Source: Acidobacteria bacterium Ga0077534 (GTDB taxonomy: Bacteria; Acidobacteriota; Blastocatellia; Pyrinomonadales; Pyrinomonadaceae). From it: a stretch of 64,000 nt of DNA. The position numbers were made by a program, and so were the translations under genes. Below, one piece after another: positions 25,658-36,772 of the stretch. Below the pieces are notes generated by a model. The model had not been told where the DNA came from. It saw nothing but the letters and a program-made list of their open reading frames with translations, and made no database searches. Positions within the stretch are counted from its first letter, which is position 1; the number at the start of each line of letters is the position of its first letter. The stretch covers positions 1 through 64,000 of the forward strand of contig LNEI01000028.1 of NCBI GenBank assembly GCA_001464455.1. The letters are read 5' to 3'.

Positions 25658-25906
25658 CTATAGCTCTTTCAATCTTTTTAATGCGGTTATCACCTGCTCG
25701 ACCTGATACGGTTTTGCCTTGCCTTTGTCCGGCTGAAGATTTAACCGTGGATCACCCGGCCATGGCATTTTGAAAATATGATGACTGCCACTAATTCTCG
25801 CGGGCCCGAATAGCTCTTCGCATATCCGTATCAATCTCGAAAATCGGGTACTGCCTTTTCCTCGCTCAAGTTCGACAATTGTCTGTGCGATATCCTTAGA
25901 CGGCAT
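25658..25906 (-). CDS. hicA: HicA-family mRNA interferase toxin
   Basis: A small double-stranded-RNA-binding-fold protein of 82 residues. The catalytic His lies in the ISGSHHIFKMPWPG strand-loop. The opening (PSKDIAQTIVELERGKGSTR) departs from the short canonical HicA start and resembles the longer HicA-like group. The C-terminal KAKPYQVEQVITALKRL helix fits. ATG at 25906 is chosen over the in-frame TTG one codon earlier. HicA cleaves mRNA when HicB is lost. It is the first gene of the operon, with the palindromic operator immediately upstream. Confidence 0.8.
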   Translation of the reverse strand: MPSKDIAQTIVELERGKGSTRFSRLIRICEELFGPARISGSHHIFKMPWPGDPRLNLQPDKGKAKPYQVEQVITALKRLKEL

Positions 25907-25914
25907 CAAAGCGA

Positions 25915-25943
25915 ATAGTACTACATACAGTACTATCGGTCAA
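25915..25943 (-). promoter_or_regulatory. hicAB promoter with overlapping palindromic operator
   Basis: On the minus strand TTGACC (25938-25943) is followed after 17 bases by TACTAT (25915-25920). The perfect inverted repeat ATAGTACT-N6-AGTACTAT (25915-25936) covers the spacer and the -10 box. This is where a HicB ribbon-helix-helix dimer would be expected to autorepress. The predicted start of transcription is within a few bases of the hicA ATG, so the message may be leaderless. Confidence 0.65.
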
Positions 25944-25948
25944 AGCTT

Positions 25949-28129
25949 TTACTCCACAACCTCGAGATCTATCGACTGGCTTGAGACGGCGGTTTTGTTG
26001 CCTAGGAGGTCGCGGACGATTATCTGGAGGGCGTATTCGCCGGGGGCAGCGTTGGCGTCGAGGCGCATGTACGCGTAGTCCTGGATGCGTGCCCAGTCGG
26101 TTTGGTTTTCGATCTCGGCAGTGTTTTGGGCGCCTTCGGTGACGAGCTTGCCGTCTTTGTAGAGGTTGACGGTGATGGCGAGCCGGGGCTTGCCGGACGC
26201 CTTGTCGAGCTTGGCGTTGTAGATCGAGTAGGCGTAGGCGATGACCGAGCCACGTTTGAAACGGCGGATCGCGGGGACGGCTTCGGATGAGGGCAGCGTG
26301 ATCGCATTGGCGGCGGTGGTCGCTGCCGGACGTTCAAATTTGCCGGCCGCATCGACGCCCGCGACGGTCAAGCCCGCGACGAAGACATCCGAGCGTTTGA
26401 GGTCGGGTATCTGCACGATCTGAGCGGCGGTGCCGAGCGTTTTGCTGTTTTGATCGCGAACGGCGACGCGGAAATTGTAGCTGCCGGCCTTCTTTACAGG
26501 TACGTCGGTCGAATAGATAAGGCCGTCGCGCTTGATACGCTCGGCGGTGGCGGCGTCAAATTTCAGAGTGTGTGTGCGGTTGAATTCGTCGACCACGTCG
26601 TTCTTTTCGTCCATCGTCACGGCGACCACGTCGATCACTGCCTTCTTTTGTCCGCCTTCATCTGCAAAAGTGAGTTCGCGGCCGTCGAGATGAAATAGCG
26701 ACCTGACAAAATTCTCACCCGTCGGAGTGACGCCGAAATATGCCGTCAGATCGATGCCCAGACCGGCCTTAGGCAGCGGAGCGGCGATAGCGTCGTAAAG
26801 GTCGCTCTCGGCGCTTTTTGCGCGGCGTTTGACGGGTTCGGTATCGACGTTTGCGAGAAAGCCGCTTCGGTGCGAAATGCGCAGCTCCGGCACCTTGATC
26901 TTGACGTCGATCGAGTTGAACTTCTTGCTTTTGAAAGTATTCTCATCCGGCTCGTAAGCGAGCAGGTAATAGCCGGATTCCTTTTCGAGGATGCGGCTCA
27001 CGAGCTTGTCCGGAACGCCGGATGAGCGATAAAATTCGCCGCCCGTGTCGTAGGCAAGCGCCTGCAGGCCATCGTTGAGACGGGTTTCCTGGTTGATGCG
27101 GTCACGTGATATGGATTCGGTAGCGTTGAAATTGTCTTCGACGTAGACCTCGTCCTTTGACTCGATCATGCCCGGGATCGTGGATCCGCGGAGCGAGAAT
27201 GTGTGCACGACCACACCCGCACGATTGGCGGCGTCGGTCAATTGTCGCAATGCGGCGGCGGCATCGTTGATGCTATTGTCGCGGTTGCGCAGCGGCAGCC
27301 CATCCGAAAGCAAAAACATCGATTTTCGGCCTGGAACGCGTTCCAACCCACTGACCGCATAGCGAAAAACGCCAAGAGCTCCGACGATCTGATTGCGGGC
27401 TACCGAATCCTCATTGTATTCGCGGATCTTCCGTTCTGCTTCGGACTCGATCGTGATCGGCACCGCACCCTCTGAGGTCCGTTTGAGGAAAACATTTGAC
27501 TTCGCTGCCTCATTGAATGAACCGTCGCTCCGCGCGCACAGGCCTTGCGGCGGGTACCAGCGGATCTTATCGGCAGCTTTTAGGAGCGTTGTTTTGTCGG
27601 AGGTGTACTGCTGAAACGCACTGCTGCCGGCACGCGTTCGATAGATCGCTACCCGGTCGGACGGCAGCATCTGTTCGTTGATAAAACGCTTGACGGCCCT
27701 CTGCGCCGAATCCATTCCCCATACTGATGTGGAACACGAACCGTCGTCGATCAGAAACGCGATCACACGAGTGCTTGCAGTGAGCGGTGTTCGGGCTGGC
27801 GGCGGGACCGGGATATTCGGATCGGTTTTCGCTTTCGCACGCTCCTCGACGCTCGATGTCATTTCGCCCGGCGTCACAACCGGCACAAATGTAAACCCCA
27901 CGATCTTCTGCGGCTTACCATCCTGCAGCAGCTCAAAATCTGTTGCTTTCAGGTCACGCACGGGCTGGCCTTTCTTATCCGTCACGACCACGTCGACCTG
28001 TACGAGCTTTGTCGTTATCTTGACGATGTCGTCCTTGTCCGGCGTCGACGCCGGACTCTGAGCCGTACCTTGAGCGACAAATAGCGTAAAAACAGAAAGG
28101 AAAAAAACAGGGAAAATTGAGCGTTTCAT
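25949..28129 (-). CDS. Secreted VWFA-domain protein (Acidobacterial TIGR03436 type)
   Basis: The signal peptide begins at the ATG at 28129 (MKRSIFPVFFLSVFTLFVAQ); 84 residues of upstream open frame are ignored. The mature protein opens with KITTKLVQVDVVVTDKKGQP, DFELLQDGKPQKIVGF, the N-terminal hallmark of the 'VWFA-related Acidobacterial domain'. A VWA core follows: RVIAFLIDDGSCSTSVWGMD and GRKSMFLLSDGLPLRNRDNS. Here the MIDAS-like DxSxS is D-D-G-S-C rather than canonical, so metal binding is doubtful. The C-terminal half consists of beta-sandwich segments. Roles of the family are undefined. Confidence 0.85.
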   Translation of the reverse strand: MKRSIFPVFFLSVFTLFVAQGTAQSPASTPDKDDIVKITTKLVQVDVVVTDKKGQPVRDLKATDFELLQDGKPQKIVGFTFVPVVTPGEMTSSVEERAKAKTDPNIPVPPPARTPLTASTRVIAFLIDDGSCSTSVWGMDSAQRAVKRFINEQMLPSDRVAIYRTRAGSSAFQQYTSDKTTLLKAADKIRWYPPQGLCARSDGSFNEAAKSNVFLKRTSEGAVPITIESEAERKIREYNEDSVARNQIVGALGVFRYAVSGLERVPGRKSMFLLSDGLPLRNRDNSINDAAAALRQLTDAANRAGVVVHTFSLRGSTIPGMIESKDEVYVEDNFNATESISRDRINQETRLNDGLQALAYDTGGEFYRSSGVPDKLVSRILEKESGYYLLAYEPDENTFKSKKFNSIDVKIKVPELRISHRSGFLANVDTEPVKRRAKSAESDLYDAIAAPLPKAGLGIDLTAYFGVTPTGENFVRSLFHLDGRELTFADEGGQKKAVIDVVAVTMDEKNDVVDEFNRTHTLKFDAATAERIKRDGLIYSTDVPVKKAGSYNFRVAVRDQNSKTLGTAAQIVQIPDLKRSDVFVAGLTVAGVDAAGKFERPAATTAANAITLPSSEAVPAIRRFKRGSVIAYAYSIYNAKLDKASGKPRLAITVNLYKDGKLVTEGAQNTAEIENQTDWARIQDYAYMRLDANAAPGEYALQIIVRDLLGNKTAVSSQSIDLEVVE

Positions 28130-28272
28130 AAATCTTAGACAGAAACGTGAACACGTGAGAGATCGTGTCCAGCAATGTGATGGAAAGCCGTTTTTGTACA
28201 GGTTAGGGAATATGGGAACGAAAAGCAAGCGTTTTTCGGAGGCTCCGTGGTAAACAGGAAGAGCACGGAGAC

Positions 28273-28947
28273 CTAGGGCACGAACTGATAGCTGAGGACT
28301 CCGGAAACCATTACCCGCTGGCCACTTAAAACGACAGGCTCGATGCTCGATGCGCAAGCGGCTTTTGACGCAGCATCCCAAAGGTAGTGATGGCCGCCCA
28401 GAGGTGCCGCAGCCATGACCTTACCGTCGGTGGCGACAACGACGCCAACCGGCACGGACCCCCCAGCTCGAATAGCTTTGGCATTCGCGGGGTAATCAGG
28501 TCACGCCAAGCGCTTAACTCTTCCCTGCAAGACGCCCGCTTCGACTACTTTAGTGCCGGGTTTCTCAGACTTTGCAGGTTTACCGGATTCGTCAAACCTG
28601 TAGGTAAGTTTCATTTCGATATCGACCGGTTTGCCGTCTTGCAGAGTCGGCTCGAACTGGGCCTGCTTCGCCGCGTCTACGACCGCCTTCCTGATCTTAT
28701 CGACCCGCGAATCGACCAGGTTCGAGCACGGCGCGGCGGGTCCAAACGCTCGCTTCACGGAAACTTTTCCTTTCTTGTTCACCTCGATATGAACGATAAC
28801 ATTTCCGCCGTAACCAAGAGTACCGGCTTCAGCCGGATAGAGAGGATCGGGATTACTGATCACAACCGGGGAACTCACTGTCGACTGACCAAAAGAACAG
28901 ACAACGAAAGCGAATAGCAAAACCACCGAATGTAGAAACACTTTCAT
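28273..28947 (-). pseudogene. TonB-C-domain protein interrupted by one in-frame TGA
   Basis: Bases 28504-28947 encode a signal peptide (MKVFLHSVVLLFAFVVCSFG) and a first TonB C-terminal-like domain (DPLYPAEAGTLGYGGNVIVH ... FEPTLQDGKPVDIEMKLTY). The frame then meets TGA at 28501-28503 and continues without shift into a second TonB-type domain: PDYPANAKAIRAGGSVPVGV, ASSIEPVVLSGQRVMVSGVL, ending SYQFVP. Both halves are well conserved, so the stop is either a recent nonsense change or a sequencing error. A Sec reading is unlikely: the residue is not at a redox site and no SECIS-like hairpin follows. Without read-through, the first domain alone would be made. Confidence 0.7.
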
Positions 28948-29012
28948 TTGTCTTCAATGCAGGTATCTTGAACCTCGCCGCCCCGATATTTCTTGGAATG
29001 ACCGTGGCGAAT

Positions 29013-31490
<2,478 letters not shown>

Positions 31491-31633
31491 CTAAATTTTA
31501 GCACTTTTTGAATCGTAAGCACAGCACGCAAACACAATAAACATCAATGCTTTAGTACCATACGGGCTGACTGGAACGCAGGAGCCCTCGCCTGCAACAC
31601 CGGTTCCTCCGGCGTGATAACGATCGGGCTTTT

Positions 31634-32803
31634 TCACGTTGAAGGGTTATCACTAACCTCACCGTCCAGAAGCGGAATGCTTGTAGGTGAGGGAGCCTGC
31701 GTTCCCGACGATAGGGCATGTCCACGTTCGACTCGAAACACGCGGGCCGCGGAGCCAAACCGCTCAACAAAACTCTCTTTTGACGTCGTCACAAACGTTT
31801 GTGTTTTGCCGTCCAGGAATTCGAGCAGTTTGCCGATGCGGCGGTAGTCTAGTTCGGCGTCGATGTCGTCGATGAGGAAAAGTGGGTATTCGCCGCGGGT
31901 GGCGTTAAAGACTGAGATGTTTGCGATCAGCAGCAACAGGAGTGCGCTTCGTTGCTGGCCGGCTGAGCCGAACTTGCGGATGTCGTGGCCGTCAAATTTT
32001 AGCTCGACATCGTCGCGATGGGTTCCGATAAGAGCGTGGCCGGAGACGACCTCGGCCTGGACGCGGAGGGCCAGGCGTTCGGTGATCAGTGATTCGTAGT
32101 CGGCGAGGTCGCCTTTGCCCTCGAGCGATGAGAGGTAGCGGACGGAAAGTTCCTCGCGGCCAAACAGCTTTTTCTCTAGCACCTCGTTAATGCGTTCGAT
32201 AAACCGCAGACGCGCCCGGTTTATCTTCGCCGCAAGACGTGCGAGTTGCTCGTTCCACGGTTCGAGTTTCTCCGTAACTTTTTCGAGCGGTGTTTCATTG
32301 TCGCGCGCCTGCTGGAGAAGGGCGTTCTTTTGCTTGATCACGCGGTTGTAGTCAGTGAAAACCTGAATAAAGGGCGGATGGAGCGAGATGATGCCGGCAT
32401 CGAGAAACCGCCGCCTCGCTTCCGGCGTACCGCGGACGATCTCGAGTTCGTCTGAATTGAATACCACGGCGGTAAGCTGGCCCAAGTAGCGATTTACTGT
32501 TTCCTTCTTATCGTTGACGAGCAGCGTTTTTGTGTTTCCGGCGATGATGATCCGCAGCTCGCGAACGATCTCCTCTGATTCACGAACGAATCCGCGGACC
32601 ATCGCATCCCTCTCTTCAAACTTTACCGTGTCCTGAAGTCTCGCCGTTCGAAACGACCGCGTCGAAGCCAAAACGGCGATCGCTTCCAGCCAGTTCGTCT
32701 TGCCCTGGCCATTTTCGCCGACAAGGACGTTGAGCCCGCTGGCGAACGAGATCGACCCGGCAAGATTGCGAAAATTTAGGGCTTCGACAGATTCGAGCAG
32801 CAT
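31634..32803 (-). CDS. recF: DNA replication/repair protein RecF
   Basis: An SMC-like ATPase that helps load RecA at single-strand gaps. Walker A is GENGQGKTNWLEAI. The signature motif is FGSAGQQRSALLLLL, and Walker B is LFLIDDIDAELDYRR. The D-loop and the family phrase IGTHRDDVELKFDG are present. 389 residues is typical. It lies 206 bases upstream of gyrB on the same strand; that gap holds no recognised feature. The family opening 'VEALNFRNL' follows the ATG closely, so the start is secure. Confidence 0.95.
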   Translation of the reverse strand: MLLESVEALNFRNLAGSISFASGLNVLVGENGQGKTNWLEAIAVLASTRSFRTARLQDTVKFEERDAMVRGFVRESEEIVRELRIIIAGNTKTLLVNDKKETVNRYLGQLTAVVFNSDELEIVRGTPEARRRFLDAGIISLHPPFIQVFTDYNRVIKQKNALLQQARDNETPLEKVTEKLEPWNEQLARLAAKINRARLRFIERINEVLEKKLFGREELSVRYLSSLEGKGDLADYESLITERLALRVQAEVVSGHALIGTHRDDVELKFDGHDIRKFGSAGQQRSALLLLLIANISVFNATRGEYPLFLIDDIDAELDYRRIGKLLEFLDGKTQTFVTTSKESFVERFGSAARVFRVERGHALSSGTQAPSPTSIPLLDGEVSDNPST

Positions 32804-32930
32804 CGGGAGATTTTATCACGGCGGCCGGATTACTTCTGCTGCTTGGGTTCTGTGGTCCGGATTCTGGATCTCGGCAGATATTGATACTATGTTTAAAGAA
32901 GTTTAACCCACTTCCACTCTCTATCTCATT

Positions 32931-33439
32931 ATGTATCGACTCATTCAGGTAATTGTACTTTCAGTTTTCCTCGCTGCGGCCGCGTTCGCTCAGCAGAGCA
33001 TCAAGATCGGCTCGGCGGCCCCTGCATTCTCGGGTACGACGATTGACGGATCACCAGTCGAACTGCGTTCACTTGAGGGCAAGGTGGTCGTAATGACGTT
33101 CTGGTCGACGCGGTGCTTGATCTGCCATACCGAGATGCCGAAGCGAACGCGATGACCACGCGGTTTGACCGCTCGAAGGTCGTTTTTCTGGCTCTTTCGA
33201 TGGAAAACGAGGAAAAGATCACCGGTTATCTGAAAAAGATCGTGGTTCGCTCTCAGGTCGTCCCGAACAGCTTCGGCACGGTGCTCCAGTACGCCGACCG
33301 CGACCGAACCGGCAGCCTCGATATGGGTTTTCCGGCGTACTTCGTCATCGATCAGGCCGGAAAAGTCCAGCACCGCTCATCCGGCTACGATAAGACCGCC
33401 GGCATCGAAGCTGCGATCAGTAAGTTGGTCGCAAAATAG
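32931..33439 (+). pseudogene. TlpA-like thiol-disulfide protein, frameshifted
   Basis: The first part (32931-33155) has a signal peptide (VLSVFLAAAAFA), the TlpA-type start GSAAPAFSGTTIDGSPVELR and the active site C62-L-I-C65 in WSTRCLICHTEMPK. About base 33144 the frame breaks: the sequence continues in the +1-shifted frame as NAMTTRFDRSKVVFLALSME and runs to 33439 with the cis-Pro strand MGFPAYFVIDQAGKVQHRSS. A single lost base (expected CTG after AAG) explains it. It may be a real pseudogene or a sequencing error. The intact relative follows at 33476. Confidence 0.7.
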
Positions 33440-33475
33440 ATTGACTTTCGAGCGGAATCGAACTAAAAGAGGGTT

Positions 33476-33994
33476 ATGAAAACCCTCGCTGCATTCGTGT
33501 TTGCCGTTTTCCTGTCTGTTTTCGTTTCAGCTCAAACCGATTCGAACAAGCCGACCTTTGTTGAGTACTCGATGGACGGAACCCGCGTGGACATCGAAAA
33601 ACTCCGCGGCAAGGTCGTTGTCCTCAACCTCTGGTTCATAAACTGCCCAAACTGCCTCGAAGAGATCAAAATGCTCAATGCGCTCGTCGACGAGTACAAG
33701 GGCAATCGTGATGTCGTCTTCCTCGCCCCCGCAGCCAGCAAGAAAGCCGAACTGCAGAAATTCCTCGCAAAGAATCCTTTCAAATATCAGGTCCTTCCAG
33801 ATGCAACGATAACGATCCTCAGCAAGTTCGGGGTGCCGGACAAGGATGGAAATCTGAACGTCCCCTTCCCAATGCACATCGTCCTCGACCGTGACGGAAA
33901 CATGGTTCTGAAAGAGCAGGGCATCAAGGGAATCGCTAAGGTGAAGGCCGAGTTGAAGAAACAATTTACCTCAAGTTCTATCGCCTCACAGTAG
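33476..33994 (+). CDS. Exported TlpA-family thioredoxin-like protein
   Basis: The signal peptide (MKTLAAFVFAVFLSVFVSAQ) is followed by a thioredoxin fold with C57-P-N-C60 in LWFINCPNCLEEIKMLNALV. The cis-Pro strand NVPFPMHIVLDRDGNMVLKE is present. It is probably a periplasmic thiol-disulfide oxidoreductase of the ResA/TlpA type. It begins 36 bases after the frameshifted paralogue and may have taken over its role. GAGGG lies just upstream of the ATG. Confidence 0.85.
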   Translation: MKTLAAFVFAVFLSVFVSAQTDSNKPTFVEYSMDGTRVDIEKLRGKVVVLNLWFINCPNCLEEIKMLNALVDEYKGNRDVVFLAPAASKKAELQKFLAKNPFKYQVLPDATITILSKFGVPDKDGNLNVPFPMHIVLDRDGNMVLKEQGIKGIAKVKAELKKQFTSSSIASQ

Positions 33995-34051
33995 ATTTGG
34001 GTTGTTGGACGCTTACGTTTCGGGTATATTCTTAGTTTCGATCTCTCGTGC

Positions 34052-34137
34052 GGAGAGATAGCCTAATTGGTAAGGCAGTAGTCTTGAAAACTACCGCGCG
34101 TAAGCGCTTGCAGGTTCGAGTCCTGTTCTCTCCGCCA
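34052..34137 (+). tRNA. tRNA-Ser (anticodon TGA), CCA encoded
   Basis: The acceptor stem GGAGAGA pairs with TCTCTCC (7 bp), followed by G and an encoded CCA. The anticodon arm GTAGT-CTTGAAA-ACTAC has TGA at the anticodon. A long variable arm (GCGCGTAAGCGC) marks a class II tRNA, and the T arm CAGG-TTCGAGT-CCTG is normal. The 86-base length fits tRNA-Ser. Confidence 0.93.
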
Positions 34138-34271
34138 TTTAGATTTTGGATTGCCGATTTGGGATTTTGGATTTGTCCAACCCGATCGGCTTTTCATTTT
34201 TGTACTGCTCGATTGCTACACACGATTTTCCTTGATTTCAATTTCACATTTGTTATAGCCTAGGGGCATAC

Positions 34272-34289
34272 TGAATGAAGATTCATTCA
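34272..34289. promoter_or_regulatory. FadR-type operator upstream of the TetR gene
   Basis: TGAATGAAGATTCATTCA has perfect 7-bp inverted arms TGAATGA/TCATTCA with a 4-base centre. It closely matches the known binding site of Bacillus FadR (YsiA), a TetR-family repressor released by long-chain acyl-CoA. It ends 12 bases before the ATG of the TetR gene, so autoregulation of the regulator-acyl-CoA synthetase pair is the natural reading. Confidence 0.7.
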
Positions 34290-34301
34290 TAATCGCCTAT
34301 T

Positions 34302-34919
34302 ATGCCGAAACCTGTTCGAAATGGTGCGTCAGCCAGGACTGTCGTTATCGATAAACGCGAGGCTATTCTTCGTGCAGCGACCAAGGTCTTTGCAGTGAAC
34401 GGGTATTTTAACTCGAAAGTGTCGGATATCGCCGGTGAAGCCGGGATCGCCGACGGGACTGTTTATCTGTACTTCAAGAGCAAGGACGAGATTCTGCACT
34501 CGATCTTTGACCGGGCGATGGCGGAGTTTATCGCGGAGGGTCGCAAGGAGATCAGCGAGATCGATGGCCCTGAGGCAAAGCTACATCGAATAGCCGAGCT
34601 GCACCTGGGCAGGCTAGGTGCCGATCGCGAACTGGCGATCGTTTTTCAGGTCGAGCTTCGCGGTTCGACCAAATTCATGCAGGAGTTCTCGGCCGCAGGG
34701 TTCGGCGAGTACCTCGACATCATCCGCACGACGATAGCAGACGGGCAAAAGAGCGGTGATTTTCGCACCGATATCAAGCCGGTCGTCGCGGCAAAAATAC
34801 TGTATGGAGCTCTCGACGAGATGGTGACGAACTGGGTCTTGTCAAACAAAGCATACCCGCTGCTGCCGATGGCGGGCGAAGTAATGAAGATATTTCTGGG
34901 AGGAATAACTAAACGATGA
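34302..34919 (+). CDS. TetR-family regulator, FadR (YsiA)-like
   Basis: The N-terminal TetR helix-turn-helix is ILRAATKVFAVNGYFNSKVS then DIAGEAGIADGTVYLYFKSK. The C-terminal ligand domain includes LAIVFQVELRGSTKFMQEFS, which resembles the acyl-CoA-binding TetR_C_33/FadR group. It overlaps the next gene (acyl-CoA synthetase) by four bases (ATGA), and an inverted repeat of FadR-operator type lies upstream. Together these imply a repressor of fatty-acid degradation relieved by long-chain acyl-CoA. The effector itself is inferred. Confidence 0.85.
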   Translation: MPKPVRNGASARTVVIDKREAILRAATKVFAVNGYFNSKVSDIAGEAGIADGTVYLYFKSKDEILHSIFDRAMAEFIAEGRKEISEIDGPEAKLHRIAELHLGRLGADRELAIVFQVELRGSTKFMQEFSAAGFGEYLDIIRTTIADGQKSGDFRTDIKPVVAAKILYGALDEMVTNWVLSNKAYPLLPMAGEVMKIFLGGITKR

Positions 34920-36772
34920 ACGAGCAGTCTGTGAGCCGAAATGATCAAGTGAGCACTGATGAGGCCGCGTATTTTGCGAGCTATCCGCCTACGCTCGCCG
35001 ATCTTTTTCTGGCCTCGGCTGAAAAGTTCGATCTGCCAAACGCGCTGAATTATAAAAAGGATGGCGAATGGCTTCCGATCTCATCGCGTAAACTCGTGGA
35101 GAGATCTGAGAATATTGCACTTGGGCTATACTCGCTCGGCCTTAGAAAAGGCGACCGTGCGGCGATACTTGCGGCAAACTCGCCCGCGTGGACGATGGCC
35201 GATGCGGGATGCCAGTTCGGCGGCGTCATCGACGTTCCCATTTATACAACACTCGCTAACGATTCGGTCCGTTACATCATCAATGATTCGGAAGCACGGG
35301 TCTTTTTTGTCCAGGATGCGGCAACGTTCGAACGCGTTCGTCCAGCGATCGCAGATTGTGTTTCGCTTGAGCATTTTGTTTTGTTCAGCAATGAATCAAA
35401 CGATGACAAGCGTGTCGTCACGCTCGCAGATCTCGAAGAAGCCGGTGCGAAGCTCCGTGCCGAGCAGCCTGACCTGATACTTGGTCTTCGCAAAGACATC
35501 CTCGCCTCGGACATCGCCACGCTTATCTACACGAGCGGCACGACCGGTGAGCCGAAAGGCGTGATGCTGAGCCATGGAAATCTGGTCTCGAACGTCGTCT
35601 GTGCGAGCGAACGATATGATTTCTCGCCGGACGACGTTTCGCTGTCCGTGCTGCCTCTGTCGCACGTTTTCGAGCGTGGCGGAATGTACGTCTATATCCG
35701 TTCCGGAATGCGTGTATTTTATGCCGAGTCGATCGACAAAGCTCCGGAAAATCTGAAGGAGGTGAGGCCGACGATCTTTGTTGGCGTGCCTCGCATTTTT
35801 GAGAAAGTTTTCGAGCGTGCCCGTTTGAAGGCGGTACAGGCCGGGCGTGTGAACGAGATGATCTTCGACTGGGCGATCGACGTGGCGAAGGAATACGCAA
35901 AACTGCTCGAAGCAAAACAGCCAATCCCGATGTCGATGATGGCAAAGCACAGCATCGCGGACACGATCGTATTTTCGAAACTTCGTGATTTCTTTGGCGG
36001 ACGGCTGCGGTTCTGCATTACCGGCGGTGCCGCTCTGCCGGACGAGATCTATTTGATCTTTACCGGTGCAGGTATCTCGATCATGCAGGGATATGGCCTG
36101 ACAGAAACCTCGCCGGTGATATCGTCAAACAACCCGTCGGCGATTCGCGTAGGAACGGTCGGAAAGCCGATCCGTGATGTCGAGGTCAGGATAGCGGAGG
36201 ATGGCGAGATCGAGGTCAGGGGGCCAAATGTCATGCTCGGCTATTACCACAAGCCCGAGGCGACCAAGGAAGTCTTTACCGACGATGGCTGGTTTCGAAC
36301 CGGCGACATCGGCCAACTCGATGCCGACGGCTTCCTAAAGATAACTGACCGCAAGAAAGAGCTTTTTAAAACCTCTGGCGGCAAATACATCGCCCCGTCG
36401 CCGATCGAGCAGATGATACGTTCGTCACGGTTTGTGAATCAAGCGGTGCTCGTCGGAAACGAGCGAAAATTCCCGGCGGCGTTGATCGTTCCAAACTTCG
36501 AAATGCTCGAAAGCTACGCAAAGCTGAAGGAACTCGATATCAAGACCCGCTCCGAATTCTGCTCGCACCCGCGAATTCGTGACCTCTTCAAACGCCAGAT
36601 AGAGACGATGACTCCGAATCTGTCACAGTTTGAAAAGGTAAAGAAATTTGTACTGCTCGAAAACGAATTCTCGGTCGAAAACGGAGAAATGACCCCGACT
36701 CTAAAAATAAAGCGCAGGGTCATTGATGAAAAATATCGCGATCTGATCGACTCAATGTATCGCGATCAATAA
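34916..36772 (+). CDS. Long-chain acyl-CoA synthetase (AMP-forming)
   Basis: It activates fatty acids to acyl-CoA via acyl-AMP. The AMP-binding signature near residue 202 is LIYTSGTTGEPKGVMLSHGN. Then come QGYGLTETSPVISSNNP, YHKPEATKEVFTDDGWFRTG and ITDRKKELFKTSGGKYIAPS with the C-terminal catalytic Lys region. Length 618 and the KELFKTSGGKYIAPSPIE motif fit the FAA1/FadD15-like long-chain group. It is cotranscribed with the FadR-like regulator. The final bases overlap the stop of the convergent polysaccharide-export gene by 7 bases. Confidence 0.9.
   Translation: MNEQSVSRNDQVSTDEAAYFASYPPTLADLFLASAEKFDLPNALNYKKDGEWLPISSRKLVERSENIALGLYSLGLRKGDRAAILAANSPAWTMADAGCQFGGVIDVPIYTTLANDSVRYIINDSEARVFFVQDAATFERVRPAIADCVSLEHFVLFSNESNDDKRVVTLADLEEAGAKLRAEQPDLILGLRKDILASDIATLIYTSGTTGEPKGVMLSHGNLVSNVVCASERYDFSPDDVSLSVLPLSHVFERGGMYVYIRSGMRVFYAESIDKAPENLKEVRPTIFVGVPRIFEKVFERARLKAVQAGRVNEMIFDWAIDVAKEYAKLLEAKQPIPMSMMAKHSIADTIVFSKLRDFFGGRLRFCITGGAALPDEIYLIFTGAGISIMQGYGLTETSPVISSNNPSAIRVGTVGKPIRDVEVRIAEDGEIEVRGPNVMLGYYHKPEATKEVFTDDGWFRTGDIGQLDADGFLKITDRKKELFKTSGGKYIAPSPIEQMIRSSRFVNQAVLVGNERKFPAALIVPNFEMLESYAKLKELDIKTRSEFCSHPRIRDLFKRQIETMTPNLSQFEKVKKFVLLENEFSVENGEMTPTLKIKRRVIDEKYRDLIDSMYRDQ

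Noticed and set aside
28501-28503. Selenocysteine codon in the TonB-like gene
   Set aside because: The following 40 bases have no good stem with a G-first loop, and TonB domains have no redox residue at this place; a nonsense change is simpler.
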